A DNA stretch of 64,000 nucleotides from Dorea longicatena (lineage in GTDB: Bacteria; Bacillota; Clostridia; Lachnospirales; Lachnospiraceae): positions 1,251,001-1,315,000 of the forward strand of contig NZ_CP102280.1 in assembly GCF_025150085.1 (NCBI RefSeq), written 5' to 3'. The notes under the pieces are model-generated. The model saw nothing but the letters and a program-made list of their open reading frames with translations. It had not been told where the DNA came from and made no database searches. Shown here in pieces: positions 40,718-49,389 of this stretch. Every line of letters starts with the position of its first letter. Within the stretch, counting starts at the first letter, position 1. The position numbers and the translations under genes are program-made.

Positions 40718-42001
40718 ATGAAAAAAGGAAGTATTCTGGGAGTTGATCTGAATGAAAAAAGCTGTCAGATCAGCTACTATGATGAGAATAAAGAAGAGCC
40801 GGAAACGATGGAGGCAGCAGTAGACAATTATCAGATTCCTCTGATACTGGGATATTATAAAGACCGATGGGTTTACGGACAGGAAGCAAAACGGTTAAAA
40901 GAAGCAGGAGAAGGAGACATTGTCACACATCTGTTCCGGAAGGCCGTGAAAAGAAAAAAAGTACGTGTAGGAGAAAAGATACATGACGGAGTATGGCTCC
41001 TTGCCAAATTTGTCAGTCTGATGCTGAAAAAGTTTGAAAAGATTGATTATATTACATTTTCTGTTCCATATACGAATGTGGATATGTCAAAGATGTTAAA
41101 GGGGATCGGTAAACATATAGGTGTGCCCGGAGAGTGTGTGTTCGTACAGGATTATAAGGAAAGCTTTTGCCAGTATATGTTCTATCAGCCAAAAGAACTG
41201 TGGCAGTATGAATCGGCGTTATTCTACTGCGATGCACAGGAGATACGTGCATATATGCTCAGACGTCTGAATACAGTGAGCACAAAAAGCAGAGACATGT
41301 TCGTAACAGTAGAAGAAGTTGCCAATGCACATATGAGGGAACTTGAGGCTATTTATCCTGTGCTGAATGTGGACAAGGCGAAGGATGCCGATGAAAGCTT
41401 TAAATCATTTATTCAGAATGTGTTTGATAAAAAAGTAGTATCGTCGGTTTATCTGACAGGGGAGGGGTTTGAAAATAACTGGTATCCGAATTCTCTGAAG
41501 GTGTTATGTAACGGAAGAAGGGCCTTTCTCGGAAATAATCTTTACAGTAAAGGTGCCTGCTATTCGTCCATGCGTTATGCAGACCCTTATGACGATGGAC
41601 CGATTTATCTTGATGGGACGAAGATGACAGAACAGATTTGTCTGCGCATGCGTATTGCGGGGCAGGAAGGCTGGTATCCGATCGTTGCATGGGGAACACA
41701 TTGGTATGAAGCTGATGGACAGTGGGAAGTAATACTGGAAGATACATCTGATATTGAGATTCATATAGAGTCACTGGATGGAGAAGATCTTAAAGTGGAA
41801 ACTGTTTCTTTGGAAGGACTTCCGGAACGTACGGATTATTCGTTGAGGCTTCAGATAGAAGTGATGTTTCTGGATGAGCGTACGTGCAGACTTCGTTTCA
41901 AAGATGTGGGATTTGGCGAGTTCTATCCGGCATCAGACTTCTTTGTAGAAAAGGAATTACATTTAGGAGGTATCAATGGGCAGTTTAATTCTTTGTCATA
42001 A
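40718..42001 (+). CDS. HSP70/actin-fold (DUF5716-like) protein
   Basis: 427 codons; ATG 40718 has AAAGGAGGAGATGATA before it, better spaced than ATG 40712. The N-terminus ILGVDLNEKSCQISYYDE resembles the phosphate-1 loop of the HSP70/actin superfamily; FSVPYTNVDMSKMLKGIGKH and VFVQDYKESFCQYMFY with YESALFYCDAQEIRAYML match the middle of the fold (a connect region and phosphate-2-like strand). The last ~130 residues are beta-rich (YPIVAWGTHWYEADGQWEVI; YSLRLQIEVMFLDERTC). So it looks like a chaperone-like ATPase without the usual HSP70 substrate domain. It is flanked by its two partner genes; 26 bases overlap the next one. Confidence 0.72.
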   Translation: MKKGSILGVDLNEKSCQISYYDENKEEPETMEAAVDNYQIPLILGYYKDRWVYGQEAKRLKEAGEGDIVTHLFRKAVKRKKVRVGEKIHDGVWLLAKFVSLMLKKFEKIDYITFSVPYTNVDMSKMLKGIGKHIGVPGECVFVQDYKESFCQYMFYQPKELWQYESALFYCDAQEIRAYMLRRLNTVSTKSRDMFVTVEEVANAHMRELEAIYPVLNVDKAKDADESFKSFIQNVFDKKVVSSVYLTGEGFENNWYPNSLKVLCNGRRAFLGNNLYSKGACYSSMRYADPYDDGPIYLDGTKMTEQICLRMRIAGQEGWYPIVAWGTHWYEADGQWEVILEDTSDIEIHIESLDGEDLKVETVSLEGLPERTDYSLRLQIEVMFLDERTCRLRFKDVGFGEFYPASDFFVEKELHLGGINGQFNSLS

Positions 42002-42755
42002 AAAACGGGCCAAAAGACCTTTCGAAATATCCAGGGTGCACATGCGGATTTATACAATCGAAGAATTGTGCTATTACATCTGCAATAATCTGTATCTGAT
42101 TGATTATACAATTGTGAACGAACGATTATGCAGATGGATCGGTGATGAACTGGAACTTCCGGAATTGTCATCCGAACTTCGAAGACTTCTCCGGGAAAAT
42201 GGTTCCATGGAAGAATTTGTACTTACGATTCTGAAAGAATCTAATATATATGCGACAGCTGAGATCCACAAAATGCAAAGTGTTCTGGAGCAGCTGCAGT
42301 CACAGAGAGATGTAGAAAAAGAAAAATATAAGGCGGACAGCTTACAGAACAGTAAAGAATATGAATCGGCGATTCTTGTATATCAGTCTATTATTAACAG
42401 AGATTGGGATGAATCGGTAGATAAGAAGTTTTATGGGCGTGTATATGCGAGTATGGGGGCAGCATACGGGCATCAGTTTTTGTATAAAGAGGCTGCAAAA
42501 GCTTATCAGGAAGCGTATAAGATATGTGAACAGCCGGATATGTTAAAAGCATATCTCTATAGCTGCTACAGAGCGCTTCCTCATGAAGAATATATTAAGT
42601 TGTTGTCGGGAAATCCGGTGCTTCTAAGTCTCGATACTGTGATACAGAATGAAATAGACCAGACTAAAAAAGAAATTGGTCTGGATATTCCGGAAGAAAA
42701 GCTGGAAGAATGGAAAAAGGAATACCGCAGGATTGACAAACACCGCAGAATATGA
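41976..42755 (+). CDS. TPR-type helical partner protein
   Basis: 259 codons from ATG 41976, overlapping the previous gene by 26 bases, with TTAGGAGGTATCA before it. The first ~100 residues (YTIEELCYYICNNLYLIDYT; SSELRRLLRENGSMEEFVL) are helical; residues ~125-210 contain TPR-like pairs (KADSLQNSKEYESAILVYQS; GRVYASMGAAYGHQFLYK; EAAKAYQEAYKICEQPDM). The end is a charged helix. Together with the two preceding genes it forms a three-gene operon of a large beta/TPR protein, an HSP70-like ATPase and a TPR adaptor. The function is unknown; chaperone or scaffold activity is a guess from folds. Confidence 0.75.
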   Translation: MGSLILCHKKRAKRPFEISRVHMRIYTIEELCYYICNNLYLIDYTIVNERLCRWIGDELELPELSSELRRLLRENGSMEEFVLTILKESNIYATAEIHKMQSVLEQLQSQRDVEKEKYKADSLQNSKEYESAILVYQSIINRDWDESVDKKFYGRVYASMGAAYGHQFLYKEAAKAYQEAYKICEQPDMLKAYLYSCYRALPHEEYIKLLSGNPVLLSLDTVIQNEIDQTKKEIGLDIPEEKLEEWKKEYRRIDKHRRI

Positions 42756-42761
42756 TAATAT
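42733..42761 (+). promoter_or_regulatory. Promoter of the amino-acid ABC operon
   Basis: TTGACA (42733-42738), 17-base spacer, TAATAT (42756-42761). The -35 box lies inside the last codons of the TPR gene. Confidence 0.8.
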
Positions 42762-42862
42762 ATCCAAAGATTTTAGTGTGATAAAGTAATCAACTGCTAA
42801 ACTAGTAAAAGAGTGTAGTGGCTGTTTGGCACACGTAAAAGGAATACAGGAGGATATATGTA

Positions 42863-43720
42863 ATGAAAAAGAGATTAGTACTGCTCCTTGTTACGGCAAT
42901 GGCAGCTACAACGGTATTGGCAGGATGTGGGAGTAAAGATTCCGGTTCATCTGATAATGGGAAGAAATCGTCAAAAGAAGCAAAGATAGAGAATGATGAT
43001 GATACATTGATCGTTGGATTTGATGCTTCTTTCCCGCCATATGGATATAAAGACGACAGCGGAGAATATGTTGGATTCGACCTCGATCTTGCACAGGAGG
43101 TATGTGACAGAAACAACTGGAAACTGGTAAAACAGCCAATTGACTGGGATTCCAAGGACGCGGAACTGAATTCTGGGACGATAGACTGTATCTGGAATGG
43201 ATTTACTATGAACGGTCGTGAAGATGATTACACGTGGTCAGATCCATATATTGATAACAAGCAGGTTGTAGTAGTCAGAAGTGATTCCGGTATTGATGAT
43301 TTTGCCGGGCTGAAGGGAAAGCATGTGGAAGTACAGACGGATTCTTCCGCACTTGCGGCACTGGAAGGGGATCAGAAAGATCTGGCGGCAACATTTGCAG
43401 ATCTGAATCAGGTTGCTGAATATAATACAGCATTCATGGATCTGGAATCTGGTGCATGCGATGCAATTGCAATGGATATCGGAGTTGCGAACTATCAGGT
43501 GAATTCAAGAAAAAATCCGGATGATTATAAGATCCTGGATAAAGAAATTTCATCTGAACAGTATGCGGTTGGATTCAAAAAAGGAAATACAGAGCTGAAA
43601 GATAAAGTCCAGAAGACACTGGATGAAATGGCAGAAGACGGAACAGTGGATAAGATTGCAGAAAAATATGCAGATTACGGAGTTCCGGGAGCTCTTTGTA
43701 TAGGAAAGAACGGTAAGTAA
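42863..43720 (+). CDS. Polar amino-acid ABC transporter, substrate-binding lipoprotein
   Basis: 285 codons, ATG 42863 after AGGAGGATATATGTA. The signal peptide ends in a lipobox (TTVLAGCGSKDSG, lipidated Cys22). The mature part is a SBP_bac_3 domain: LIVGFDASFPPYGYKDDSGE, YVGFDLDLAQEVCDRNNW, IDCIWNGFTMNGRED, WSDPYIDNKQVVVVR, CDAIAMDIGVANYQV, YAVGFKKGNTELKDKV. The Arg/Asp/Glu residues in these blocks hold the amino and carboxyl groups of the ligand; the family takes glutamine, cystine, arginine or similar. It is followed by a hairpin and by permease and ATPase genes. Confidence 0.93.
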   Translation: MKKRLVLLLVTAMAATTVLAGCGSKDSGSSDNGKKSSKEAKIENDDDTLIVGFDASFPPYGYKDDSGEYVGFDLDLAQEVCDRNNWKLVKQPIDWDSKDAELNSGTIDCIWNGFTMNGREDDYTWSDPYIDNKQVVVVRSDSGIDDFAGLKGKHVEVQTDSSALAALEGDQKDLAATFADLNQVAEYNTAFMDLESGACDAIAMDIGVANYQVNSRKNPDDYKILDKEISSEQYAVGFKKGNTELKDKVQKTLDEMAEDGTVDKIAEKYADYGVPGALCIGKNGK

Positions 43721-43725
43721 AATGA

Positions 43726-43759
43726 AGGGGCCAACCCCGGAGGGGATTGGCTCTTTTTT
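43726..43759 (+). terminator. Partial terminator between binding-protein and permease genes
   Basis: A stem of GGGGCCAACCCC with GGGGATTGGCTC around GGA, followed by six T. Intercistronic terminators of this kind leave more mRNA for the binding protein than for the permease and ATPase. Confidence 0.75.
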
Positions 43760-43790
43760 ACTCGCTTGAAAGAACTGGAGGATGTAACAG

Positions 43791-44441
43791 ATGGAGATAG
43801 GAACACTGATAAGAGAGCTTGGTGGAGGAATGTGGATCTCGGCAGAGATATTTATCCTGACATTACTCTTTTCTCTGCCTCTTGGACTAGTAGTTGCATT
43901 TGGCAGAATGTCGAAGATCGCACCGGTCAGATGGATTTCAAAATTATACATATCAATTATGAGAGGAACACCGCTGATGTTGCAGCTTATGGTGGTGTAT
44001 TTCGGACCTTATTATCTGTTTGGAATGCGAATTTCCACAGGATATCGTATGACAGCAGTACTGATTGGTTTTGCAATTAATTATGCGGCATATTTTGCAG
44101 AAATTTACAGAGGCGGAATTGAAGCAATTCCGGTGGGACAGTATGAAGCGGCAAAGGTGCTTGGGTATTCGAAAGGTCAGACATTTTTCCGTATTGTATT
44201 TCCACAGGTGTGTAAACATATTCTGCCTGCCGTGACGAATGAGATCATTACATTGGTAAAAGATACTTCACTTGCATTTGTATTGGCGGTAACTGAGATG
44301 TTTACTATGGCAAAGCAAATCGCAGCGGCACAGACCTCTATGGTTCCATATATCGCGGCCGGTATCTTCTATTATGTGTTCAACCTGCTGGTTGCGATGA
44401 TCATGGAGAAGATTGAAGAAAAATTGAATTATTACCATTAG
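43791..44441 (+). CDS. Polar amino-acid ABC transporter, permease
   Basis: 216 codons, ATG 43791 after TGGAGGATGTAACAG. Five membrane helices are visible, beginning MWISAEIFILTLLFSLPLGL and VRWISKLYISIMRGTPLMLQ. The EAA-type loop EAIPVGQYEAAKVLGYSKGQ with FRIVFPQVCKHILP contacts the ATPase. The RGTPLM-QL phrase and the NYAAYFAEIYRGGI helix are hallmarks of HisM/GlnP-type permeases. Only one permease gene is present, so it should act as a homodimer with the ATPase encoded 12 bases downstream. Confidence 0.94.
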   Translation: MEIGTLIRELGGGMWISAEIFILTLLFSLPLGLVVAFGRMSKIAPVRWISKLYISIMRGTPLMLQLMVVYFGPYYLFGMRISTGYRMTAVLIGFAINYAAYFAEIYRGGIEAIPVGQYEAAKVLGYSKGQTFFRIVFPQVCKHILPAVTNEIITLVKDTSLAFVLAVTEMFTMAKQIAAAQTSMVPYIAAGIFYYVFNLLVAMIMEKIEEKLNYYH

Positions 44442-44453
44442 GAGGAATAGACC

Positions 44454-45137
44454 ATGAGTCTGCTTGAAATGAAAAATATTAAAAAAAGCTTTAATGGAGT
44501 AGAAGTTCTGAAAGACATTTCTCTAAAGGTAGAAAAGGGAGAAGTTCTGGGTATTATCGGCCCGTCGGGTTCCGGTAAATCGACACTTCTTCGGTGTGCG
44601 ACAGGACTTGAGACTGCGGATGCGGGAGAGATTCATTACGAAGGAACATTCGGACTCGTATTTCAGAACTTTAATCTGTTCCCGCATTATTCGGTGATGA
44701 AGAATATTACAGATGCGCCGATCAAAGTGCAGAAGCGTAAGAAAGAAGAGGTTTATAAAGAAGCAAGAGAGCTTTTAAAGAAGATGGGACTTTCCGATAA
44801 GGAAAATGCATATCCATGTCAGTTATCGGGCGGACAACAGCAGCGTGTATCGATTGCGAGAGCACTTGCGCTGAATCCGGACATTCTGTTCTTTGATGAG
44901 CCGACGTCGGCATTAGATCCGGAACTTACTGCAGAGATTCTGAAGGTCATTCGTGAACTTGCAATGGAACATATGACGATGGTAATTGTCACCCATGAGA
45001 TGAATTTTGCGAGAAATGTATCTGATCATGTGATTTTTATGGACGGGGGAGTGATCGCAGTGGAAGGAACTCCGGAGGAAGTATTTGATTCATCGAATGA
45101 AAGAATGAAAGAATTTCTGGGGAAATTCAATGATTAA
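44454..45137 (+). CDS. Polar amino-acid ABC transporter, ATPase
   Basis: 227 codons, ATG 44454 after TAGGAGGAATAGACC. Walker [22 protein letters not shown]-loop [19 protein letters not shown], signature [19 protein letters not shown], Walker [20 protein letters not shown] and switch His in [16 protein letters not shown]. This is the GlnQ/HisP type. It is slightly shorter than usual between Walker A and the Q-loop ([10 protein letters not shown]), where many members carry a longer sequence. It ends the operon; an inverted repeat follows about 110 bases later. Confidence 0.94.
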   Translation: MSLLEMKNIKKSFNGVEVLKDISLKVEKGEVLGIIGPSGSGKSTLLRCATGLETADAGEIHYEGTFGLVFQNFNLFPHYSVMKNITDAPIKVQKRKKEEVYKEARELLKKMGLSDKENAYPCQLSGGQQQRVSIARALALNPDILFFDEPTSALDPELTAEILKVIRELAMEHMTMVIVTHEMNFARNVSDHVIFMDGGVIAVEGTPEEVFDSSNERMKEFLGKFND

Positions 45138-45244
45138 TCGTCATGCGTTCAAAAGAGATTGTATGTTAAAATTCTAATGAATAAAACACGATTATAAGTA
45201 GAACTTATTAAAAGACGCGCTATAAATAATGTATCGGTACGAGT

Positions 45245-45283
45245 ACAAGGCAGGTGGAAATATTGCTTTTCCTTCTGCCTTGT
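45245..45283 (+). terminator. Hairpin between the ABC operon and purF
   Basis: ACAAGGCAG (45245-45253) and CTGCCTTGT (45275-45283) are exact complements; the loop holds a GGAAA/TTTCC pair. An ATTATACT sequence follows rather than a T run, so it may be a terminator of the ABC operon or a purF leader element. The rest of the 45138-45361 gap is A/T-rich with no gene, and I saw no purine riboswitch core. Confidence 0.55.
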
Positions 45284-45361
45284 ATTATACTAATATAGCA
45301 AAATGCTTTTTAAAGACAGTTTTGACAAATGAAAAATTTGAAAAGAATGGAGTCTGCATTT

Positions 45362-46789
45362 ATGAGTGAATTTGAAAAAGTAACAACAGGACTGGGTGAA
45401 GAATGCGGTGTGTTTGGAGCCTATGATATGGATGGCGGAGATGTTGCACCATCCGTTTATTATGGACTTTTTGCATTGCAGCACAGAGGACAGGAAAGCT
45501 GTGGTATTGCGGTGACGGATACATATGGAGAGAGAAAAGTACATTCCAAGAAAGGCCTTGGACTGGTAAATGAAGTATTCGATGAAGAGTCGCTTCAGGA
45601 ACTGAAGGGAAATCTTGGTGTCGGACATGTCAGATATTCGACGGCGGGCGGTTCCAGAGCAGAAAATGCGATGCCGCTGGTTATTAATTATGTGAAAGGA
45701 ATTCTTGCGATCGCACATAATGGTAACCTGACCAATGCAATCGAGCTTCGCCATGAACTGGAGTACACAGGCGCAATTTTCCAGACAACGATTGATTCTG
45801 AAGTGATTGCATATCATATTGCCAGAGAACGTCTGAATGTAAAGAAGGCAGAAGACGCGGTGAAAAATGCGATGAAGAAGATCAAAGGTGCATATGCGCT
45901 GGTTGTTACCTCGCCGAGAAAATTGATCGGAGCAAGAGATCCGTTCGGACTGAAACCGCTCTGTATCGGAAAGAGAGATAATACATATTTCCTTGCTTCC
46001 GAAAGCTGTGCGATTGCTGCCGTTGGCGGAGAATTCGTAAGAGATGTAGAGCCTGGAGAAATTGTAAGCTTCACAAAACATGGAATGAAATCGGATAAAT
46101 CCATGGCGATCGATCCGAAGAAGCAGGCAAGATGTATTTTTGAATATATATATTTCGCAAGAATGGACAGTGTGATTGATAATGTTAATGTCTATCATGC
46201 AAGAATTGTTGCGGGAAAGGCACTGGCAGAGTCGTATCCGGTAGATGCTGATCTGGTTGTTGGCGTGCCGGATTCCGGACTGGTTGCGGCAAAAGGATAT
46301 TCGGAACAGTCTGGTATCCCGTATGGAATGGCATTCCATAAGAACAGTTACGTCGGAAGAACATTTATTAAGCCAAAACAAAGCCAGAGAGAAAGCAGTG
46401 TAAAGATTAAGCTGAATGTAATTGAAGAGGTTGTAAAAGGAAAACGTATTGTTATGGTGGATGATTCTATTGTACGTGGAACAACCTGTGCGAATATCAT
46501 TAAGATGCTCAAGAAGGCCGGAGCAAAGGAAGTGCATGTAAGAATCAGTTCCCCACCGTTCTTACATCCATGTTATTTCGGAACAGATGTGCCTTCAAAT
46601 GAACAGTTGATCGCACATTCTCATACAACGGAACAGATCCGTGAGATGATCGGGGCAGATTCGCTTGGATATATGGAAGTTGAAAAGCTGAAAGATATGG
46701 TTGGAGATCTGGCATTCTGTGATGCATGCTTCACGGGAAATTACCCGATGGAAGTACCGGGAAGAGATATTTCACTGGCGTTTGAATAA
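45362..46789 (+). CDS. purF: Amidophosphoribosyltransferase
   Basis: 475 codons if started at ATG 45362 (AATGGAGTCTGCATTT before it); ATG 45329 and 45347 are possible. First step of purine synthesis: PRPP plus glutamine to phosphoribosylamine. The propeptide MSEFEKVTTGLGEE precedes the catalytic Cys in ECGVFGAYDMDG, so the enzyme is self-processed as in Bacillus PurF. The glutaminase domain has LQHRGQESCGIAV, GVGHVRYSTAG and LAIAHNGNLTNA; the transferase domain has the PRPP motif VMVDDSIVRGTTCANI. Cysteines in RCIFEYIYFARMD, HPCYFGTD and FCDACFTGNYP match the iron-sulfur cluster of the Bacillus-type enzyme. Confidence 0.96.
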   Translation: MSEFEKVTTGLGEECGVFGAYDMDGGDVAPSVYYGLFALQHRGQESCGIAVTDTYGERKVHSKKGLGLVNEVFDEESLQELKGNLGVGHVRYSTAGGSRAENAMPLVINYVKGILAIAHNGNLTNAIELRHELEYTGAIFQTTIDSEVIAYHIARERLNVKKAEDAVKNAMKKIKGAYALVVTSPRKLIGARDPFGLKPLCIGKRDNTYFLASESCAIAAVGGEFVRDVEPGEIVSFTKHGMKSDKSMAIDPKKQARCIFEYIYFARMDSVIDNVNVYHARIVAGKALAESYPVDADLVVGVPDSGLVAAKGYSEQSGIPYGMAFHKNSYVGRTFIKPKQSQRESSVKIKLNVIEEVVKGKRIVMVDDSIVRGTTCANIIKMLKKAGAKEVHVRISSPPFLHPCYFGTDVPSNEQLIAHSHTTEQIREMIGADSLGYMEVEKLKDMVGDLAFCDACFTGNYPMEVPGRDISLAFE

Positions 46790-46840
46790 AAAACAGGTTA
46801 AAATAGTCAGGTAGAAGAATTGATGAAGGAGATTATGAGT

Positions 46841-48274
46841 ATGAGTAACGACAGATATACAAGTCCACTTTCAGAAAGATATGCAAGTAAAGAGATGCAG
46901 TACATTTTTTCGCCGGATAAGAAGTTCCGCACATGGAGAAAACTCTGGATCGCTCTTGCGGAGACGGAAAAAGAACTGGGACTTGATATTACAGATGAAC
47001 AGATTGAGGAATTAAAAGCACATGCAGATGACATCAATTATGATGTGGCAAAAGAAAGAGAAAAAGTAGTCCGCCATGATGTAATGTCTCATGTATACGC
47101 ATATGGAAAACAGTGTCCGAAGGCAAAAGGAATCATCCATCTTGGAGCAACTTCCTGCTATGTAGGTGATAATACAGATATCATCCTGATGTCAGAAGCA
47201 CTGGAAATCGTCAGAAAGAAACTGATCAATGTGATCGCCGAACTTGCAAAGTTCGCAGATGAACACAAGAATCTTCCGACACTGGCATTCACACATTTCC
47301 AGCCTGCACAGCCTACTACAGTAGGTAAGAGAGCAACGCTTTGGATGCAGGAATTTATGATGGATCTTGAAGATCTGGAATATGTGAAGGGAAGCTTAAA
47401 ACTTCTTGGATCTAAGGGAACGACAGGAACACAGGCAAGTTTCCTGGAACTCTTTGACGGAGATCAGGAGACGATCGATAAGATTGATCCGATGATCGCC
47501 AAGAAGATGGGATTTGAGACCTGCTATCCGGTATCAGGACAGACTTATTCACGTAAGGTGGATACCAGGGTTGTGAATGTACTTGCAGGTATCGCAGCAA
47601 GTGCCCATAAGATGTCCAATGATATCCGTCTCCTTCAGCATCTGAAAGAGATTGAAGAACCGTTTGAGAAGACACAGATTGGATCTTCTGCAATGGCATA
47701 TAAGAGAAACCCAATGAGAAGTGAAAGAATTGCTTCACTTTCCAGATATGTGATGGTGGATGCCATGAACCCGGCAATCACTTCTGCGACACAGTGGTTT
47801 GAAAGAACACTGGATGATTCAGCAAACAAACGTCTCAGCGTACCAGAAGGATTCCTTGCAATTGACGGTATTCTGGACTTGTGTCTGAATGTAGTAGACG
47901 GACTGGTTGTATATCCGAAAGTTATTGAAAAGAGACTTATGTCAGAACTTCCGTTCATGGCTACAGAGAACATCATGATGGACGCTGTAAAAGCCGGTGG
48001 AGACAGACAGGAACTTCATGAGAGAATCCGTGAATTATCTATGGAAGCAGGACGTAATGTAAAAGAAAAAGGACTGGATAATAACCTGCTTGAACTGATC
48101 GCAGCAGATCCGGCATTCAACCTTTCACTGGAAGAATTGCAGAAGACAATGGATCCTGCCAAATATGTAGGACGTGCACCGGTACAGGTGGAGGCATATC
48201 TGAATAATGTGGTAAATCCGATGCTGGAAGCAAATAAGGAAATCCTTGGCGTAACAGCGGAAATCAACGTATAA
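46841..48274 (+). CDS. purB: Adenylosuccinate lyase
   Basis: 477 codons from ATG 46841, best spaced to GAAGGAGATT; ATG 46820 and 46835 are in frame upstream. It catalyses two fumarate eliminations, from SAICAR in purine synthesis and from adenylosuccinate on the way to AMP. Fumarase/aspartase superfamily signs: HDVMSHVYAYGKQCPKAKG, HLGATSCYVGDNTD, LAFTHFQPAQPTTVGKRA and the mobile loop GSSAMAYKRNPMRSERI with the catalytic Ser. This is the longer PurB type with an extended C-terminus (LSLEELQKTMDPAKYVGRAP). It lies 51 bases after purF and ends at a strong terminator. Confidence 0.97.
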   Translation: MSNDRYTSPLSERYASKEMQYIFSPDKKFRTWRKLWIALAETEKELGLDITDEQIEELKAHADDINYDVAKEREKVVRHDVMSHVYAYGKQCPKAKGIIHLGATSCYVGDNTDIILMSEALEIVRKKLINVIAELAKFADEHKNLPTLAFTHFQPAQPTTVGKRATLWMQEFMMDLEDLEYVKGSLKLLGSKGTTGTQASFLELFDGDQETIDKIDPMIAKKMGFETCYPVSGQTYSRKVDTRVVNVLAGIAASAHKMSNDIRLLQHLKEIEEPFEKTQIGSSAMAYKRNPMRSERIASLSRYVMVDAMNPAITSATQWFERTLDDSANKRLSVPEGFLAIDGILDLCLNVVDGLVVYPKVIEKRLMSELPFMATENIMMDAVKAGGDRQELHERIRELSMEAGRNVKEKGLDNNLLELIAADPAFNLSLEELQKTMDPAKYVGRAPVQVEAYLNNVVNPMLEANKEILGVTAEINV

Positions 48275-48297
48275 AAGGATATAAAGAAACTGCTAAA

Positions 48298-48342
48298 AAG
48301 AAAGTGGTATCTCGAGTGTGGCGAGATGCCACTTTCTTTCCT
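48298..48342 (+). terminator. Terminator after purB
   Basis: AAGAAAGTGGTATCTCG (48298-48314) pairs with CGAGATGCCACTTTCTT (48322-48338) with one mismatch, loop of seven, then TTTCCTT. A 16-pair stem closing the purF-purB unit. Confidence 0.85.
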
Positions 48343-48407
48343 TAAGTACGTGCTTTATAATCATATATATAAACTATAAGTGAAATGTCAGGGAAGAAGG
48401 TGGATAG

Positions 48408-49265
48408 ATGGGAATGAATATACAAAAGAGTGCCGGTGTAAAAGCAGATACATTTATATTAAAACGTAATAACATGGACAGATGGATCCGAATGGATGTG
48501 GCTATGTTGATTATATTGGCAATTTGTACCCGTCTTGTCGCAGGAATAATGAATGTGGAGAAGATGGATGCTTATACAGGATCCGGTGAAGGATTCTGCA
48601 AAGCAGTATCGGAAAGTCATGGCGTGGATATGGTAAAAGATTGTTTTGAATTAGGAACTCAGAAGGTTTTGGATGTAAAGAAAACTGCGAAAAGTGTATG
48701 TAAGTCTGTGACGATAAAGAAAACGATGCAGGATGTAATAAGACCGACGGAAACAGAAGAAATAATTCCGGAAGTAAAAGGTGTTCCGGAAGCAAAAGAC
48801 GGGAAAGCTGCATGGGCAAATATGGACTCCGCGAAAACAGAGACCATAACGCAGGAAACAGTTACGGATAAGAGTGTTCCGGAATCTATAACAGGAAAAA
48901 TAACAGAAGAACCTGCAGGAGAACCAATGACAGAAGACTTGTTGAACCTGGAAGGCTTTAAGGTGAATTCAGAAGGCGTGATAGAAGGATATGAGAATCT
49001 GGATCTGATTCTGTGTGATGGGATGATCATCTTTCCGGCAGATGAAAGATGCAGCGGAATAGGAGAACATGCACTGGATGGAATTTCGGATGCGGTAGAA
49101 GTCTATATTCCGGCGAATATTACTTTTGTTGCACCAGGAGTATTGGAGAAGATAGGCGGACTTATGTATATTGAAGTTGCACCGGATAATCCGGTGTATG
49201 AAAGCCGGGATGGGATGCTTTACAACAAGGGAGGAGAACTTATAAGCCGGCCGAATGGAAGATGA
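48408..49265 (+). CDS. Membrane-anchored protein with a leucine-rich-repeat-like C-terminus
   Basis: 285 codons, ATG 48408 after AGAAGGTGGATAG. A single hydrophobic segment near the start (VAMLIILAICTRLVAGIMNV) anchors it. Residues ~65-185 form a charged, Thr/Glu-rich linker (KKTAKSVCKSVTIKKTMQDV; ETITQETVTDKSVPESITGK). The last ~95 residues (LILCDGMIIFPADERCSGIG; ALDGISDAVEVYIPANITFV; YIEVAPDNPVYESRDGMLYN) match the BspA-type LRR_5 repeat ending, in which each turn reads like I-VP--V--I. So it is probably displayed outside the cell. Function unknown; the gene stands alone between two terminators. Confidence 0.6.
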   Translation: MGMNIQKSAGVKADTFILKRNNMDRWIRMDVAMLIILAICTRLVAGIMNVEKMDAYTGSGEGFCKAVSESHGVDMVKDCFELGTQKVLDVKKTAKSVCKSVTIKKTMQDVIRPTETEEIIPEVKGVPEAKDGKAAWANMDSAKTETITQETVTDKSVPESITGKITEEPAGEPMTEDLLNLEGFKVNSEGVIEGYENLDLILCDGMIIFPADERCSGIGEHALDGISDAVEVYIPANITFVAPGVLEKIGGLMYIEVAPDNPVYESRDGMLYNKGGELISRPNGR

Positions 49266-49282
49266 TATAATTGGGGTAAAAA

Positions 49283-49308
49283 GGGTGTGCGAAAAGCACA
49301 TCTTTTTT
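49283..49308 (+). terminator. Terminator after the membrane-anchored protein gene
   Basis: GGGTGTGC (49283-49290), loop GAAAA, GCACATC (49296-49302), then TTTTTT. Confidence 0.75.
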
Positions 49309-49389
49309 GCGAAAAAATGCTCTAGGATTTTAGAATGACAGGTGTTATAATAGGCAGGGTCAAGAATCAAAAAAGGAGCAGAACGAAAA

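Noticed and set aside
45138..45361. Purine riboswitch before purF
   Set aside because: The conserved core and loop-loop sequences were not found; only a hairpin with 9-bp stem is present.
45290..46537. 415-codon open frame on the minus strand opposite purF
   Set aside because: Antisense shadow of a highly conserved enzyme; composition is implausible and no start signal is present.
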